Below, piece by piece: positions 11,801 to 21,882 of a stretch of DNA of 64,000 bases (within the stretch, counting starts at the first letter, position 1; every line of letters begins with the position of its first letter). The stretch is taken from NCBI GenBank assembly GCA_029204225.1, contig CM055100.1, forward strand, positions 29,278,649 through 29,342,648, read 5' to 3'. Below the pieces are notes generated by a model. It saw only the letters and a program-made list of their open reading frames with translations. It made no database searches and was not told the DNA's origin. This stretch comes from Diphasiastrum complanatum (taxonomy: Eukaryota; Streptophyta; Lycopodiopsida; Lycopodiales; Lycopodiaceae). Both the position numbers and the translations under genes were made by a program.

Positions 11801-12857
11801 CTTCAATCTTACAAGCTTCATCATTTGCTGTATAGATAGACTTTATAGGTCCATCATAAGATAAGAGAGAAGAGAAAAACTCCCTTTTACTAGTCATGTG
11901 TGAACTAGCACCCGAGTCAATCCACCAAGGATCTTCTCCTTTGAAGCTTGTTGAAGAAAATATGGACATCATGAGAGAGTCCTCATGTGAACTCTCCTCC
12001 TCCTCCTCTTTGCTCATGTTGGCTCGGCTTTGATCTTGCTTCCTCTTGAAGCATTCTGAGGCATAATGCCCCATCTTGCTACAATAGTAGCACTTCACCT
12101 TTGATTTGTCCTTCTTGACTTTGGTGGTTGATGGAGATGCCTTTGAGGGTCCTTCTTGATCCTCAAGCTTTGTAGACTTCTTGAATGTTGATCCTTTGCA
12201 TTTGGACTTGCCTTTGCCTTTGGTGAAGAGAGCTTGGTCATCTCCACCTTGGATGGAAAGCCTATCCATCCTCTCTTGCATTTGGCTCCTTCTTGATTCC
12301 TTGGCCATGAGTGTGCCTTGGAGTTCTTCAAGTATGGGTAGCTTACCCATAATTGCATATCCCTGAACCAAATTGTCAAATTCAAAGCTTAGTCCATTCA
12401 ATATGAGTTGAACAAGCTCTTCATCCTTGATAGGATCACCTATAAAGGCTAGCTCTTTGTTCAATTCCTTTACTCTTAGGACAAAAGTATGTGCACTCTC
12501 TCCTTTCTTTTGATAGCTTCTATAGATTTGATTCTTCAAAGCTAACATTCTAGTTTGGTTCTTGGATTCATAGACCTTTTGCAAAGTCTCCCAAGCATCT
12601 TGAGCTAAAGTGCAATCTCCTAGCTCTCTTAAGAGTTCATTTACAACATTCATTTTTATGCAATGTAGTGCAATATTGCACCTCTTGATGTATTTGGCTT
12701 TTTCTTGAGGATGAATAGGTTCACCCTCCTTACCATTTACAATTTCCATCAGATCTTGCATGATCATGATGGATTCCATTCTAACTTTCCATATGGAATA
12801 GCTAGTTTTGTTGAGCCTTTCATTAGTATCCAAAAGATATGCATTTATAGATGCCAT
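8889..12857 (-). CDS. Copia gag-pol polyprotein, 1322 aa, intact
   Basis: This single ORF encodes the whole replication machinery of the element. The domains, in order, are a UBN2-type gag capsid (about 15-190), a CCHC zinc knuckle (256-269, CYYCSKMGHYASEC), an aspartic protease (active site DSGASSH at 314-320), and a pre-integrase zinc domain (LWHKKIGH at 445, CEAC at 481). Integrase follows with D511, D573 and E609, a D-D-35-E spacing. Reverse transcriptase has MDVSNAFLNG near 913 and YVDD near 999. RNase H has AEYKAL near 1205 and the C-terminal motif SKHIEICHHFVREMV. The length is typical of plant Copia. The start is the first ATG after the leader, about 800 bp inside the 5' LTR. No stop, frameshift or lost catalytic residue was found. 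The shorter frames inside this interval on either strand are shadows. Confidence 0.97.
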   Translation of the reverse strand: MASINAYLLDTNERLNKTSYSIWKVRMESIMIMQDLMEIVNGKEGEPIHPQEKAKYIKRCNIALHCIKMNVVNELLRELGDCTLAQDAWETLQKVYESKNQTRMLALKNQIYRSYQKKGESAHTFVLRVKELNKELAFIGDPIKDEELVQLILNGLSFEFDNLVQGYAIMGKLPILEELQGTLMAKESRRSQMQERMDRLSIQGGDDQALFTKGKGKSKCKGSTFKKSTKLEDQEGPSKASPSTTKVKKDKSKVKCYYCSKMGHYASECFKRKQDQSRANMSKEEEEESSHEDSLMMSIFSSTSFKGEDPWWIDSGASSHMTSKREFFSSLLSYDGPIKSIYTANDEACKIEGVGSIPLCLGSSKKINIEGVLYIPTITKNLLSVGQMVDNGFNVDFASNECFIKKKGKIVAKGTRLGKLYKLDAFVDTNVIMLAEKSKISTFTLWHKKIGHVNSGSMEAMIKEEYALGLPRSIGKEDKVCEACALSKAHKKVFPNSITKSSHPLELIHSDVHIASPKSNGGSSMFLTFIDDYSRYCWVFLLSFKYQVFDNFVKFKLFVEKHHNHSIKILRSDNGGEFISNEFKAFCEEEGIKKETSCPYTPQQNGVAERRNRTLCECSKALRLDACLPKSFWGESLVCANYLMNRVSCKAIEGKTPYEMLYGKKPNLNHLKVFGCICYVHVPLETRTKEDPSSTRGIMLGYASSSKGYKVYLPSLNKFVVSRDVIFDEHHMHMLEEGSSAPTIKKKMAEEQDLGFEEELMEEQAPNPPITPRISSRAKVEPSRLTYQGKGQQVEGISSTSYALSSFEEPSNFEDALNSKEWYKAMLDEYDALIENKTWLLVERPQRNVIGCKWVFKLKLNENGSVNKHKARLVAKGYAQERGIDYEETFAPVAKMVTIRLIIALASHFGWILCQMDVSNAFLNGFLEEDIYMEQPQGFIEHGMENKVCHLQRSIYGLKQASRSWNSRLHCYLISLSFVQSEYDPTLYIKFDDVGIVLLLIYVDDIIISENSVDGIEKIKIDLSLEFKMVDLGCLHFILSIEVFRGFDFIFISQVNYAKSLLKKFKMEVCKSVDTPMEQDVKVPNEDDGRSFMDITLFRQVIGSLMWITITRLDLSFSVCRLSQSMQKPLNIHWKKAKRILRYISGTLDFGILYRGDVINLHAFSDSNFAGDKRDRKSTSAYSTFIGEGVVSWLSKKQETISLSSTEAEYKALTTTTKEVLWIKRLLVELKIMDSDEEPIIYNDNISAQHLASNPIFYARSKHIEICHHFVREMVQAKEIALEHVPSNECVADLLTKPLQKTPFMKFRSSLGVISKAMIEPS

Positions 12858-13656
12858 CTAGTCTCCTAATCAAGGACTTGACACAAATGAAGGTTACTTC
12901 TATTGATTTGATTGAAGGTCTACCTTATCCCACTTCTTAGGGACCTGAAAAGATCAGTAATAGACTTCCTATAAATATCTAAGAATGATCTCTAACAAAA
13001 TCAAATCATAGAATACTAGAAACAATGCACTTGCTTGATTGAAGTAGACAATACTAGTAGAATTGCCCCTCTTTCTATAAAGAACATTAAAGCTTCCAAA
13101 TGATCTGATCAAGAGTGAATTTCAGCAACCTAATATACTTCCAAAATCACTTGTAAAAGATCTAAATGGAACTTAATGAGGATGCAACACAATCTACTAT
13201 CCAATCACAAGCAAAAAATGATCAAAATTGATGAAAAATTGATCTAATTTGGTGCATAAGTCAAGCAATGGTTGGACTGAACCTAAATCACTTTAGGAGG
13301 TGCCTACTACACCTTAGAACAGCCTTGAAGAGTCCCCAAAACTCTGATCTTCCCTCTCCTTGAATGCTAGAAAGCCTCCTCTATGAAATCACCTCCAAAA
13401 CTCGCTTAGAAATCAATGCTTGAAGCAAGCAAAACTTGCTATCTTGGTAATGTGAATTGAATTCAACTTTGCCTCTGGTTTTAGACACCTAAACACCTGC
13501 AAATGAAGTCACACAACACCAATCTCCAATGTATTTGACTCACTTTGAGTTCTAGAATCAACACTAGATGCTAAGATCCAATCTACACAGGATTTAGATT
13601 AAAATTTGTGAACAAATTGAATGAAAACCAAGGATTTAGCTCATTTCAGCCTTTAG

Positions 13657-13668
13657 GCTCTGATACCA
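13657..13668 (-). promoter_or_regulatory. Primer-binding site of intact Copia
   Basis: The + strand gctctgatacca is the complement of the initiator-Met tRNA 3' end binding site and abuts the 5' LTR. Confidence 0.93.
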
Positions 13669-14350
13669 TGAAAAAATTACAGCAAATAAGGACCTTAAAA
13701 CACTTGAAATGATTAGGGAAACAATAGATTATGATTTCATAAGATTAGCACAAGTTGAACCATCAAAATCCATCAAAAATCTATGCTTGAACCTCACTAA
13801 ATGGCCCAAATCCTTGAAGAAGGCTTCACACTTGTGAAAGTACGGCCTCCCACAGTCTGAGTACTGTACACCAGACCTACATTCAATCCTATAATCATTA
13901 GTAATCACAAGTACTCAAACAATTATGAACATAGAGAGCAATTGCACCATTATGAGAGAAAAAACATGAAATTGCTTGATTGATTTTGGTGAGATATCAT
14001 CACCTATATATACATGATCCATCACGGTTTTGGGCAGGTATGAGTAGCCCTAAACCTATCCCTAATGCTAATTTTGGTGGATCTTTCATCCCTACCAAGT
14101 TAAGGTTGGAATCTTGGAGATCCCTCAACAATGCAAAAATTACCAAAAATAGCTCCTATTTTTTCTCCCTTGTATCTAAGCATAATTTGGACTCATTCCA
14201 AAGGTTCTAACACTTAGGTCTACTTGAGAACATCCTTATGAATGGAATCCTATGCTATTTGGCACGTGTGACAAGCCACATCATGACCATCTAACTATTT
14301 ACAAGTCATATGACCAAAACTAGTCAAGCTAGAATTGTGAATTTTTAACA
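13669..14350 (-). repeat. 5' LTR of intact Copia
   Basis: This 682-bp copy of 8193-8874 begins TGAAAAAATTACAGC and ends TTTTTAACA. It drives transcription leftwards; the TATA-like motif is at 14005-14012. Confidence 0.95.
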
Positions 14351-14355
14351 TGCCT
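14351..14355. repeat. Target-site duplication TGCCT (right)
   Basis: Identical to 8188-8192. Removing one copy plus the element rejoins the interrupted older Copia sequence. Confidence 0.95.
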
Positions 14356-15211
14356 TGACTTTCAAACTAAATTCTACACAGAATCTTCTGTGTGCTTCCA
14401 AACTTATAGCGTTGGTAAAAATGTCTATTTTCATATCTTGCGTTCTACAGTATTGCATCTGACCTCTTCATTGAGAACTTTGCTTCTGACAAATGATATT
14501 TTAGTTCAATGTGCTTATTCCTAGGCTGAAATCTAGGGTTGGTTGATAAAGCAATGGCACTTTGATTATCACAAAATAATATTATCTGAGAGTAAGTTCT
14601 CGACCAAATTGCTTCATTTGTAGCTTGAGATGCTACATTATACTCTGATTCAGTGGAAGATAGAGCTATTGAAGATTGCTTGCGACTGTTCTAGGAAATT
14701 GGATCATTGTTGAGGAAGAATGTAAATCCGGAAGTGGATTTACGAGTGTCTACATCTCCTGTCCAACTTGCATCGACAATTATCCATATCTGGTTCTTGA
14801 TAAGAGTAAATACTCTTTATCCATAGTTTCTTGACTGAGTGCCTCTTGGACAGATGTCGGTTCTTGAACAAGCTAGGCTGCAAACACGTCGATATACCTC
14901 TCAGGTGGTCTGCTAGTCCTTGATGATCTTCTGGGTAATACAGGAAGTTGATCATTTCCATCATACTGTAGTTGATGATCTGCAACATCATCATCTTCTG
15001 ATTCGTCGTTGATTTGTTGTTCGTCAAAAGTAGAAGAGCTTGGACCTTCAATGAGAATAGTCAACTGAGGAACTGGAAAGTTCAATGTGTCAGGAGAATC
15101 TGACAGGTCGGCTACATGGAGACTGCCTTTTCCTTTGAGGTCTTGAAACTGATCTTCGTTGAAGGTGACATCCCAGCTAGTGAATATCTTCGACTCGATG
15201 AGATCGAACAA
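14356..15211 (-). pseudogene. Older Copia pol remnant (RNase H and linker)
   Basis: Reading leftward from 15211, the sequence encodes the integrase-RT linker (SWDVTFNEDQF, then RRSSRTSRPPERY) and a few residues of the RT start (TSVQEALSQETMDKEY, in another frame). It then jumps to the RNase H region (DASWTGDVDT, followed in shifted frames by AIALS and HIELKYHFVR). Most of RT, all of integrase and gag are missing, and there are frameshifts. It is the body of the element whose 3' LTR ends at 8162 and was cut in two by the intact Copia at 8193-14350. Confidence 0.75.
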
Positions 15212-15235
15212 TTTGTAGGTAGTGTAATTTAGAAT

Positions 15236-15891
15236 TTGCTTTGAACATGAACACAGATCATGCTACACAATAACATATACAGAAAACACTCTCCACAGCA
15301 AGCTCACATAGCAACTATATTTCTCAAAATGAAATTACACTGTACATATAGTTCTTCACTCAGGCAACCCATGCATGGTCCAGGTTACCTTTGATAGGAC
15401 ACGTGTCCCGTTGACTCGCCTCATGGTGAGGCCAACTGATCCTTATCTACTAATAGGACCCACTGTATAGTAACTATGAAAATGCAAAGATCATGTTTGG
15501 TTAAAGGCCAAAATCATGTATATAGAATAATCACACATGTGTGGAGCCTGTTCCCACGTGTGAAATTAGTGTACTTGTCATGTACCATAATCATATATGT
15601 TGTACATATGATTTAATTCAAGCTCTAGTGGCTAAAAAGACCAAAAACTAGTTTTCTAGATATATGACACATGGCATCAATCTATTGATTGCATGAGCCG
15701 AATAATTTGGTTAGGTGTCACATCCCATGTGTAGAGGACAGTTCACACGTGTGAAAAAAGTTGAAGTTACCACTCCATCCTCAATAATAGAGTATTTTTG
15801 CAGACTGTGCAACAATGCGTGTAAAACTACAACAATATGAATGGAACTAGATTAACATGGGATTTAGGAGAGTAGAGGAATAAATCCAACA
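15236..15891 (-). repeat. Probable 5' LTR of the older Copia element
   Basis: It ends AAATCCAACA at 15882-15891, the same ending as the LTR at 8154-8162, and lies on the 5' side of the old pol remnant. The left edge is uncertain because no primer-binding site survives. The two LTR copies are strongly diverged, so the pairing rests on their ends and position. Confidence 0.45.
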
Positions 15892-15932
15892 CTATAGCCT
15901 TACTCTTCTTCTTTTTCAACTAACAAGAACAA

Positions 15933-16690
15933 ATGAGGTATAACAAGAGGGCCAAAAGAGCTCTACAAATGATCAAGATGAATGTTACCAATGAACTTCT
16001 CAAGGAAGTTGGTAAGAGTACTTCATCAAAGGATGCTTGGGATTCATTAAAGAAGCTTTATGAATCCAAGTCTACTTCTAGAGTGTTGACTCTAAGAAGA
16101 CAAATCTTTCAAAGTTTGCAAAAGAATAAAGAGAGTCCAAGTGAAGGGTTTGAATGATGAGTTAGCTTGCATCGATGAGAGCATTAAGGAAGGAGAGCTT
16201 GTTCAAGTTATTCTTAATGGTTTGTTGGATGCTCATGCTAACATTGTACAAAGTCTTGCCATTCAAAGAACTTTGCCAAGTTTGATTAATCTTCAAGAGA
16301 TCTTGATCAATGAAGAGTATAGGCTTCAAGCAAGAGGTGGATCTTCATCAACATCTCAAGTTGGAGAGGAGGCTATGTTCAAAAGCAAAAGTAAGTGGTC
16401 TAAAGGGCAAGATAAAGGGGAGGCTTCTTCAAATGGCAAAAAGAAAGATAGGTCAAATCTCAAGTGCTTCTATTGTGACATCAAAGGACACTTTGCAAGT
16501 GAGTGCTACAAGAAGAAGAGAGATCAAGGAGACAAGCAAGGTAATCCTACTCATGATGAAGATGGTTTGGATGTTCAAAATTCAAATGATGATGCTTTTG
16601 TGATGTCTTCATGTATGCTTGCTAATGATGGAGATCTAGATCCATGGTGGATTGATAGTGGTGCAAGCTCACACATGACTTTCAAATTAT
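15933..16690 (+). pseudogene. Copia gag and protease start, frame-broken
   Basis: This is a gag of the family seen at 1-1427. It encodes KRAKRALQMIKMNVTNELLKEVGK and KKLYESKSTSRVLTLRRQIF. A frameshift near 16135 leads into NDELACIDESIKEGELVQVILNGL, a basic linker, the CCHC zinc knuckle CFYCDIKGHFASEC and the protease motif WWIDSGASSHMT. It stops there at about 16685. The N-terminus before residue KRAKR and everything after the protease active site are missing. Confidence 0.85.
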
Positions 16691-16699
16691 CAAATTGAA

Positions 16700-17090
16700 T
16701 ACAAAACAAATCTCTCCTTTGGCTTAGATATAACAATGAACATGTTTTATTTATTTGTGGACACATTTAATACACAACCTTAATAGCCTTTCAAACCCTC
16801 TAATTAGAAATGAGTTTCCTCCCCACAAATGGTCCACAAAAGAATTAGTTTGATAAATTTATGTACCCTTTAACTTGGCTTTTGCCATAAGGAGTTGTAC
16901 CTTTAGATCTTCCAATCTCTCAATTTTGCTTTTTTATCTTTGTCGAAGAGTATTGTTTCCATTTAGTTTCAATCTTATCCTTCTTCTTTTACTTCAATGA
17001 TTTATACGAAGAGCTCAATTTTGTCTCTAGGTATTCGCTAATCAAACTAGGAGTAGATTCTATATCATACTAACTAGTCAAAGATAATGA
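16700..17090. other. No gene seen
   Basis: AT-rich sequence between two retrotransposon relics, without recognisable coding content. Confidence 0.4.
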
Positions 17091-17099
17091 TCAAGTTCA

Positions 17100-17663
17100 C
17101 AGCTTCTATCTATTCTTGAATTGCTTTGTTAGTATCCTCCTTGAAGTCCTCCAAGTTTCATAATTTTCAACAATAGCTATCACATCCTCTAGAAGACTAT
17201 TGTACCTCGTTGACAAAATCAATCCATTGCTTTGATAAACCACATAGATACCATTCAATTCGAATAGTAGTCGGATAATTCCCAATGAACTTTCCCATGA
17301 CATTTTTCAGTCATCGAGTATATGCTTTAAGTGGTTCTTTGTCTTTCATTTGAATAGAATCCAAATATGTGAGAAGAAAACTTGATTTCTCACATCTTGA
17401 CCAAACTCTAAAATTCACATTCTAGATTGCTCATGCAATAATCCTGATAGAATTTGTAGCTCATCATTCTCATAGCTCTTGAGATTGACAACTTTAGTCC
17501 ATTCGAATTGGGAAATATAACTATGTGTCTTCATATAAGCGTCCTTTGAAATGATCATGTATGATTTTGTTAGCAATGCCATGGCTATCAAAGAGACTTT
17601 TAAATTAACAAATTGTGATATCTCAACAGTGCAAATATGACTTTTGGAAAGAGAAAGTGACAA
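17100..17663 (-). pseudogene. Possible retrotransposon gag relic
   Basis: The minus strand reads as an interrupted gag-like protein: VNLKSYENDELQILSGL, then YLDSIQMKDKEPLKAYTR and IRIEWYLCGLSKQWIDFV, followed by VIAIVENYETW in a shifted frame. The order is like capsid regions of retrotransposons with a KDKEPLKAY-type block. Several stops and frameshifts are present. The assignment is tentative. Confidence 0.35.
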
Positions 17664-17669
17664 TTCACA

Positions 17670-18590
17670 TTCATGTACACTCTAAATCAGAAGTCTTTTA
17701 CATGTTTGATTTTTTTCTAACAATGACACTCTACGTGTCGTATCCATTTTCTTTCTCTTTTGATTCTTATTGTTTGACCTATAGATTGACTAGAAGACAT
17801 ATGACATATTTGCACAAAGCTCCATCACACTTCCGATGTCAATGTATTAAAAAAGCACTATCGTATTTTCCCTCCCTTGCAACAATGCCACAAGACATGA
17901 ACTTTTGATTTGTCAAAGCATAGTAAGAGCCTTGACTTCATACCATAAGAATTTGCGGAAATAAATTATGGACCATAAAAAGTCGGTGAATAACTTGAGG
18001 ATATCATGTACTAGATAATGGATGCATGTATAATATGGAACTTAATGGAGAGTCCTTATGGGTGCCTAGAGGCATATTATGGAGACTTAAGGCTCATCTT
18101 CTCATCTTCTAGTCTCGCTGATACGATGGCTTGACTACTGGAGATGGCTCAACTGAAGTAATTTCCAAATTATGCCTCTAAATACCCATTATCTAGTTTA
18201 ATATGTACTATGAAAATCTTATTAGAATATGTAGTTTTGTTAGAGGATATTGTTTAGATTTCATCTAGAAATGCCCCATATTTAAGATTCCATGAGGGTG
18301 CCATGTTTTCAAGGGTTATATGAATGAAGCTTTGTATTTTTAGATCCCATCTAGAAGAGATCCGTATCTTTATATTTTTGTCCATGAGGGCTATCTATTT
18401 GTGTGGTTGAAAACTACATGGATTGCAACCATTCATAGTTGAAATACATGGATTGCAACCAATATTTGTAGGAGACATGGGTGATTATTGGAACTAGGTA
18501 GTGGGGGTCCCCCAATTGTTCATTCATGTAAGATTTGAGATAGGCATCATTATCATAAAAGGTCAAAAAGTAAAGTGCTTTGTCAATCTT
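17670..18590. other. No gene seen
   Basis: AT-rich. The motif tacatggattgcaacca occurs twice around 18413-18455. No domain is recognised. Confidence 0.35.
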
Positions 18591-18596
18591 TTAGGT

Positions 18597-18716
18597 TGGG
18601 AGAAGATTTATAGTGACCTTTTCATCAAGCTCAACGTATATTCAATTATTCGCTCTTTCTCAATTGGTTACTTTTGGGAGAAGATTCATAGTGACCTTTG
18701 CATCATGCTCAATTCA
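18597..18716. repeat. Short direct repeat, about 45 bp
   Basis: gggagaagatttatagtgac near 18599 recurs as gggagaagattcatagtgac near 18675. Each is followed by a similar ctt-tcatca/gctcaa stretch. A local duplication. Confidence 0.6.
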
Positions 18717-18819
18717 ATGTTTATTGACTTATTGGCTCACTTGTTCATGGCCTTGCCATTATGCAAAAGGTCACTCAAGAAATCATCGTCCCCTATTCTT
18801 AGCGACATTCGACAAAGTT

Positions 18820-19860
18820 GAAAGAGCTTATAAGTTGGAAAAAAATGACAGACCAAGTTAAATGGGGGGTTATGGACTTAGATTTGGAAGTTTTATTTTT
18901 CGGATCAAACTTTCTAAATGGAACTCAGATGGAAGGTTTGTCCAAAAATTCATTTATGTTTTTCTTTGGACGAACTCAAATGAGTATGAGTTTGCCTAAA
19001 AGTGAGTGAGGTGTTGCTCAAATGACCCAAGGAAAAGCAGCCAAGCAACACTTCCAAATAAGAGGAAAAATAAAGCGATGGTGACCCTTGGGAATAAAGC
19101 CTACTTTTGACGGACTCACGAGGGCCCAGGCCCGGGCCTTGTGTACCGTGCACCGTCACATTGCACCCACCCTTTTCTCCCACTCCTTTTACTTCTTGTT
19201 CTTCTTCTTCTTCTTCTGCTTTGCAGCTTCATTCTTTGCATTTGGTGTTCGCACTTCCCTAGAGTCCCCAAATTATAGTCTGACGTGTGGACGTCGGGTC
19301 GTGGCCGGGTGACGCTCCAGCCTTTCTGCGCCGTGATGTAGCTCGTGCTACACTGACGTGAACAGGTTTGTTTCTTTGAGAGGAAAAGGCATATACTTCC
19401 TTCTCGAAGGGTAGAAAGTAGAAAATTTTTGTAGGGTTTGTTTTCCTCAGTTTGAGAAGGTAGGCCACGTGGCAATTTGAAATAGCTCCTTGATTTTCTT
19501 GTTCACTTGAATAGGATTGGATTCAGGGTGTTTATTTCCATTTATGTGTCCCCAGCCCCTCATGTAAGGGACCCTCCCCAACCAATGATCTGTCTGCAGA
19601 TTTTTTTCCTCTCAAGGCTGTCATGCACTAGATTTTTTTTTCTCTCAACATGTAATAATTTTGATCATAGTGTAGTGGAAGTATGTCTAAGTATGTCGTT
19701 CGTCCCCACTAACCACCACTAAACCCTTGAGATACATGGGATTCTCTTTGGGTAAGGCTTTTATGTCACAAGTCATATATCATGGTTATCGTGATTCTTG
19801 ATGACGACTCCGTGTAGGGGTCATCAATCATGACACCAACTATTGAAAATTGGGCCCAAC
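18820..19860. other. Unassigned sequence with a CT-rich run
   Basis: No supported gene. A pyrimidine-rich run with ttc repeats is at 19190-19220. The stretch is less AT-rich than its surroundings (19090-19340). Confidence 0.35.
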
Positions 19861-19876
19861 TCAATGGGGACAACTT

Positions 19877-20041
19877 TTAGATGGGCCCATCAAATTAGAA
19901 TCAAGAATTTTTTTTTGCTTGATTCCATGTGAATCAGGATGGCCCTAACTGAGCTCAAATCAATTTGCACACCCTTTTTGAAGGGCCCATCCAAACTAAG
20001 TGTTTTTTGCTTAATTCCATGTCAATAGGGATGGCCCTAAT
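19877..20041. repeat. Imperfect direct repeat, about 65 bp
   Basis: gatgggcccatc...gcttgattccatgtgaatc...gatggccctaa at 19877-19945 recurs at 19981-20041 as gaagggcccatcc...gcttaattccatgtcaata...gatggccctaa. It lies upstream of the permease promoter. Significance unknown. Confidence 0.6.
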
Positions 20042-20205
20042 GGTGACTGAGACCTTGTATCCATTGCGAGAGGACTAGTGTGCATCACGCAAAATGTTCT
20101 TAAGCAACCACCCTTGGAATTTGGGGGACCCAAGTACCACACTTTCATGTCCAAAGTAGTTAGAATGACATTCAAATTGTGTCTTCTAACAATTGGTGGG
20201 TCCAT

Positions 20206-20640
20206 TAGAATTAGAAGATCCTTTTCTCTTTAATAAGGTCACGAGTTTACCTCCAAGCAATACACAATAGGAACATACAACTAAAAAACATATAACATAC
20301 AACTAAAACACAAATACATTTGTTTTCATACATTATCTTGTACTTTATTTGTGTTTATTTTAAAACTCAATTTTTGTTACAGACCACCCATGCGTGAGTG
20401 GGATTTAAATTTGGGTGATCAATTTGTATTTAAAAAAAAAAAAAACCCTCTACTATCACACCACATAACAACAAATAAAAAATATCAAATTGATACAACC
20501 CTTAAATATCGTTATTTTTCAAAAGGGGTTGATCAATAGAATGACCCCCAGAGTAAAGTAAGTATAGGAGCAAAATAAAATGCAAAAAATTGAGCCACTT
20601 TTCACTGATTGATTGTGTTTGAAAAGGAAAACGTTCTTTT
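20206..20640. other. No gene seen
   Basis: AT-rich upstream flank of the permease gene, with an A-tract at 20432-20445. Confidence 0.4.
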
Positions 20641-20660
20641 AACGAAGGGCTATTCGGCCT

Positions 20661-20800
20661 TGACGTGCTGACAGGGCTTCAAAACGCAGGCCTCAGTCCT
20701 TGACGTGAGAGCTTACTATATTCATTACGCTGACATCGCCTCTTACGTCACGTGCCAATAATCTCAGGACTCAAAATAAAAAATATATATAATAGTAAAG
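20661..20800 (+). promoter_or_regulatory. Likely core promoter of the permease gene with ACGT elements
   Basis: Three ACGT-core sites lie close together: TGACGTG at 20661-20667, TGACGTG at 20701-20707, and TTACGTCACGTGCC at 20743-20756, which contains both TACGTCA and the G-box CACGTG. A TATA-like aaatatatataata follows at 20778-20791. Such sites are bound by bZIP and bHLH factors in plants. The start of transcription probably lies at about 20810-20840. This is inferred from motif order and position, without transcript data. Confidence 0.5.
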
Positions 20801-20934
20801 CAATCTCTGTTTTCCGCAAAGCTGAAAGCGCACACGCTCTAATCTCTCTTTTTTTTGCTTCGCTTTGCTTTGCACTGTTTGTAGGTGCGGTGAGATGGTG
20901 GGCGGTGGGCGGTTGATCGGCGGTGGGAATCGCT

Positions 20935-21009
20935 ATGGCGACGACGATGGTGAGCACTGAGCGTGGTCTAAAAGGATCCGAATTGTACATGAGTGATAGA
21001 TTTGAATAA
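20935..21009 (+). other. Upstream ORF of 25 codons in the permease leader
   Basis: ATG at 20935 (MATTMVSTERGLKGSELYMS...) ends at TAA 21007-21009, about 870 bp before the permease start. If the leader is unspliced this could lower translation of the main ORF. A leader intron that removes it is possible. No conservation data. Confidence 0.3.
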
Positions 21010-21882
21010 GCTGATCGATGATCTAGAAGGCACCGTATTCCTGGGCCAGATGCAGATGGTGCTGCTGGCCGGCAATTGCCAATTGTAGTGAGGTTGAGTC
21101 AACGGAATGTGGGGTTTGTGTGGGATCAGACGTTGCTGTTATGGAAGATGAGTCAATGGTGGTGCTGTGTGCTAGAGTCTAGTCAAGTTCTCTGAGTGCA
21201 GGTCTCTTAAATCTTTTTTGTGAGTATCTGGGATCTTTTCACTTTGAATGATTGTGATGATCAGCGTTAGTGAGAATAGAGTTGGAATCCTGCTAAGAAC
21301 TGTGAATTATGGATGTTCAGATTTGTATCTTTGAATAATTCTGAAGTAAGCCGATACAGCGAGAGCATATGAAGATTTTTTCCGAGCTGCAGACAGGACT
21401 GTAATAGCACCTGATCACCAGCTGATAAAGAAAATTCCCCTGGCCATCCGTGCAAGTTTTAGCCTGGTGGGAGCAAGAAGGAATTTTCGACAGCATTGTA
21501 CAAGAGCCTTTGGCAATCTTCAGCAGCTGAGGAAGAATTTGGAGCTCAAGAAAATTTAGTGAAAGGCTTGATCTTGCCAGAGCGGGATGTAATTCTGGCG
21601 CCGCTCTGCAACTACTCGCAGAGGTTGAGTGCAGATAACTTGCCAGATTCGTCGTGCTCTTTGAGCTCAAATGGCTGTCCTTAGCCAGATCAATACTTTG
21701 CCAACAGTGGTGCCAATATAGCTGTAGCAGTGGATTAAATCGAAGGCGGCTTGAGCTTGTGCAAAACAGTCAGCTGAATTTACCACTTTGCTATCTCGAA
21801 TTCCAAAAGACGGAGCTTTCTGGCCGCTGGTGACTCAGCAGTTAGCTTGATCGGTTAGAGCAGAGATTTGTGAGATTGTGCA

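Larger units (their letters stand above)
8193..14350 (-). mobile_element. Complete Ty1/Copia retrotransposon, 6158 bp
   Basis: This element has every part of an autonomous Copia element: 682-bp LTRs at 8193-8874 and 13669-14350, a primer-binding site at 13657-13668, a polypurine tract at 8875-8885, one uninterrupted polyprotein ORF, and a perfect 5-bp target duplication (TGCCT). By eye I count about ten differences between the LTRs, roughly 1.5 percent, so insertion was recent on an evolutionary scale. It is inserted into the pol 3' end of another minus-strand Copia element. With an intact ORF and LTRs it may still be mobile; that is an inference from structure, not shown. Confidence 0.97.

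Noticed and set aside
20748-20990. 80-codon minus-strand ORF over the permease promoter
   Set aside because: No domain; it overlaps the TATA-like region and leader of the permease gene on the opposite strand.
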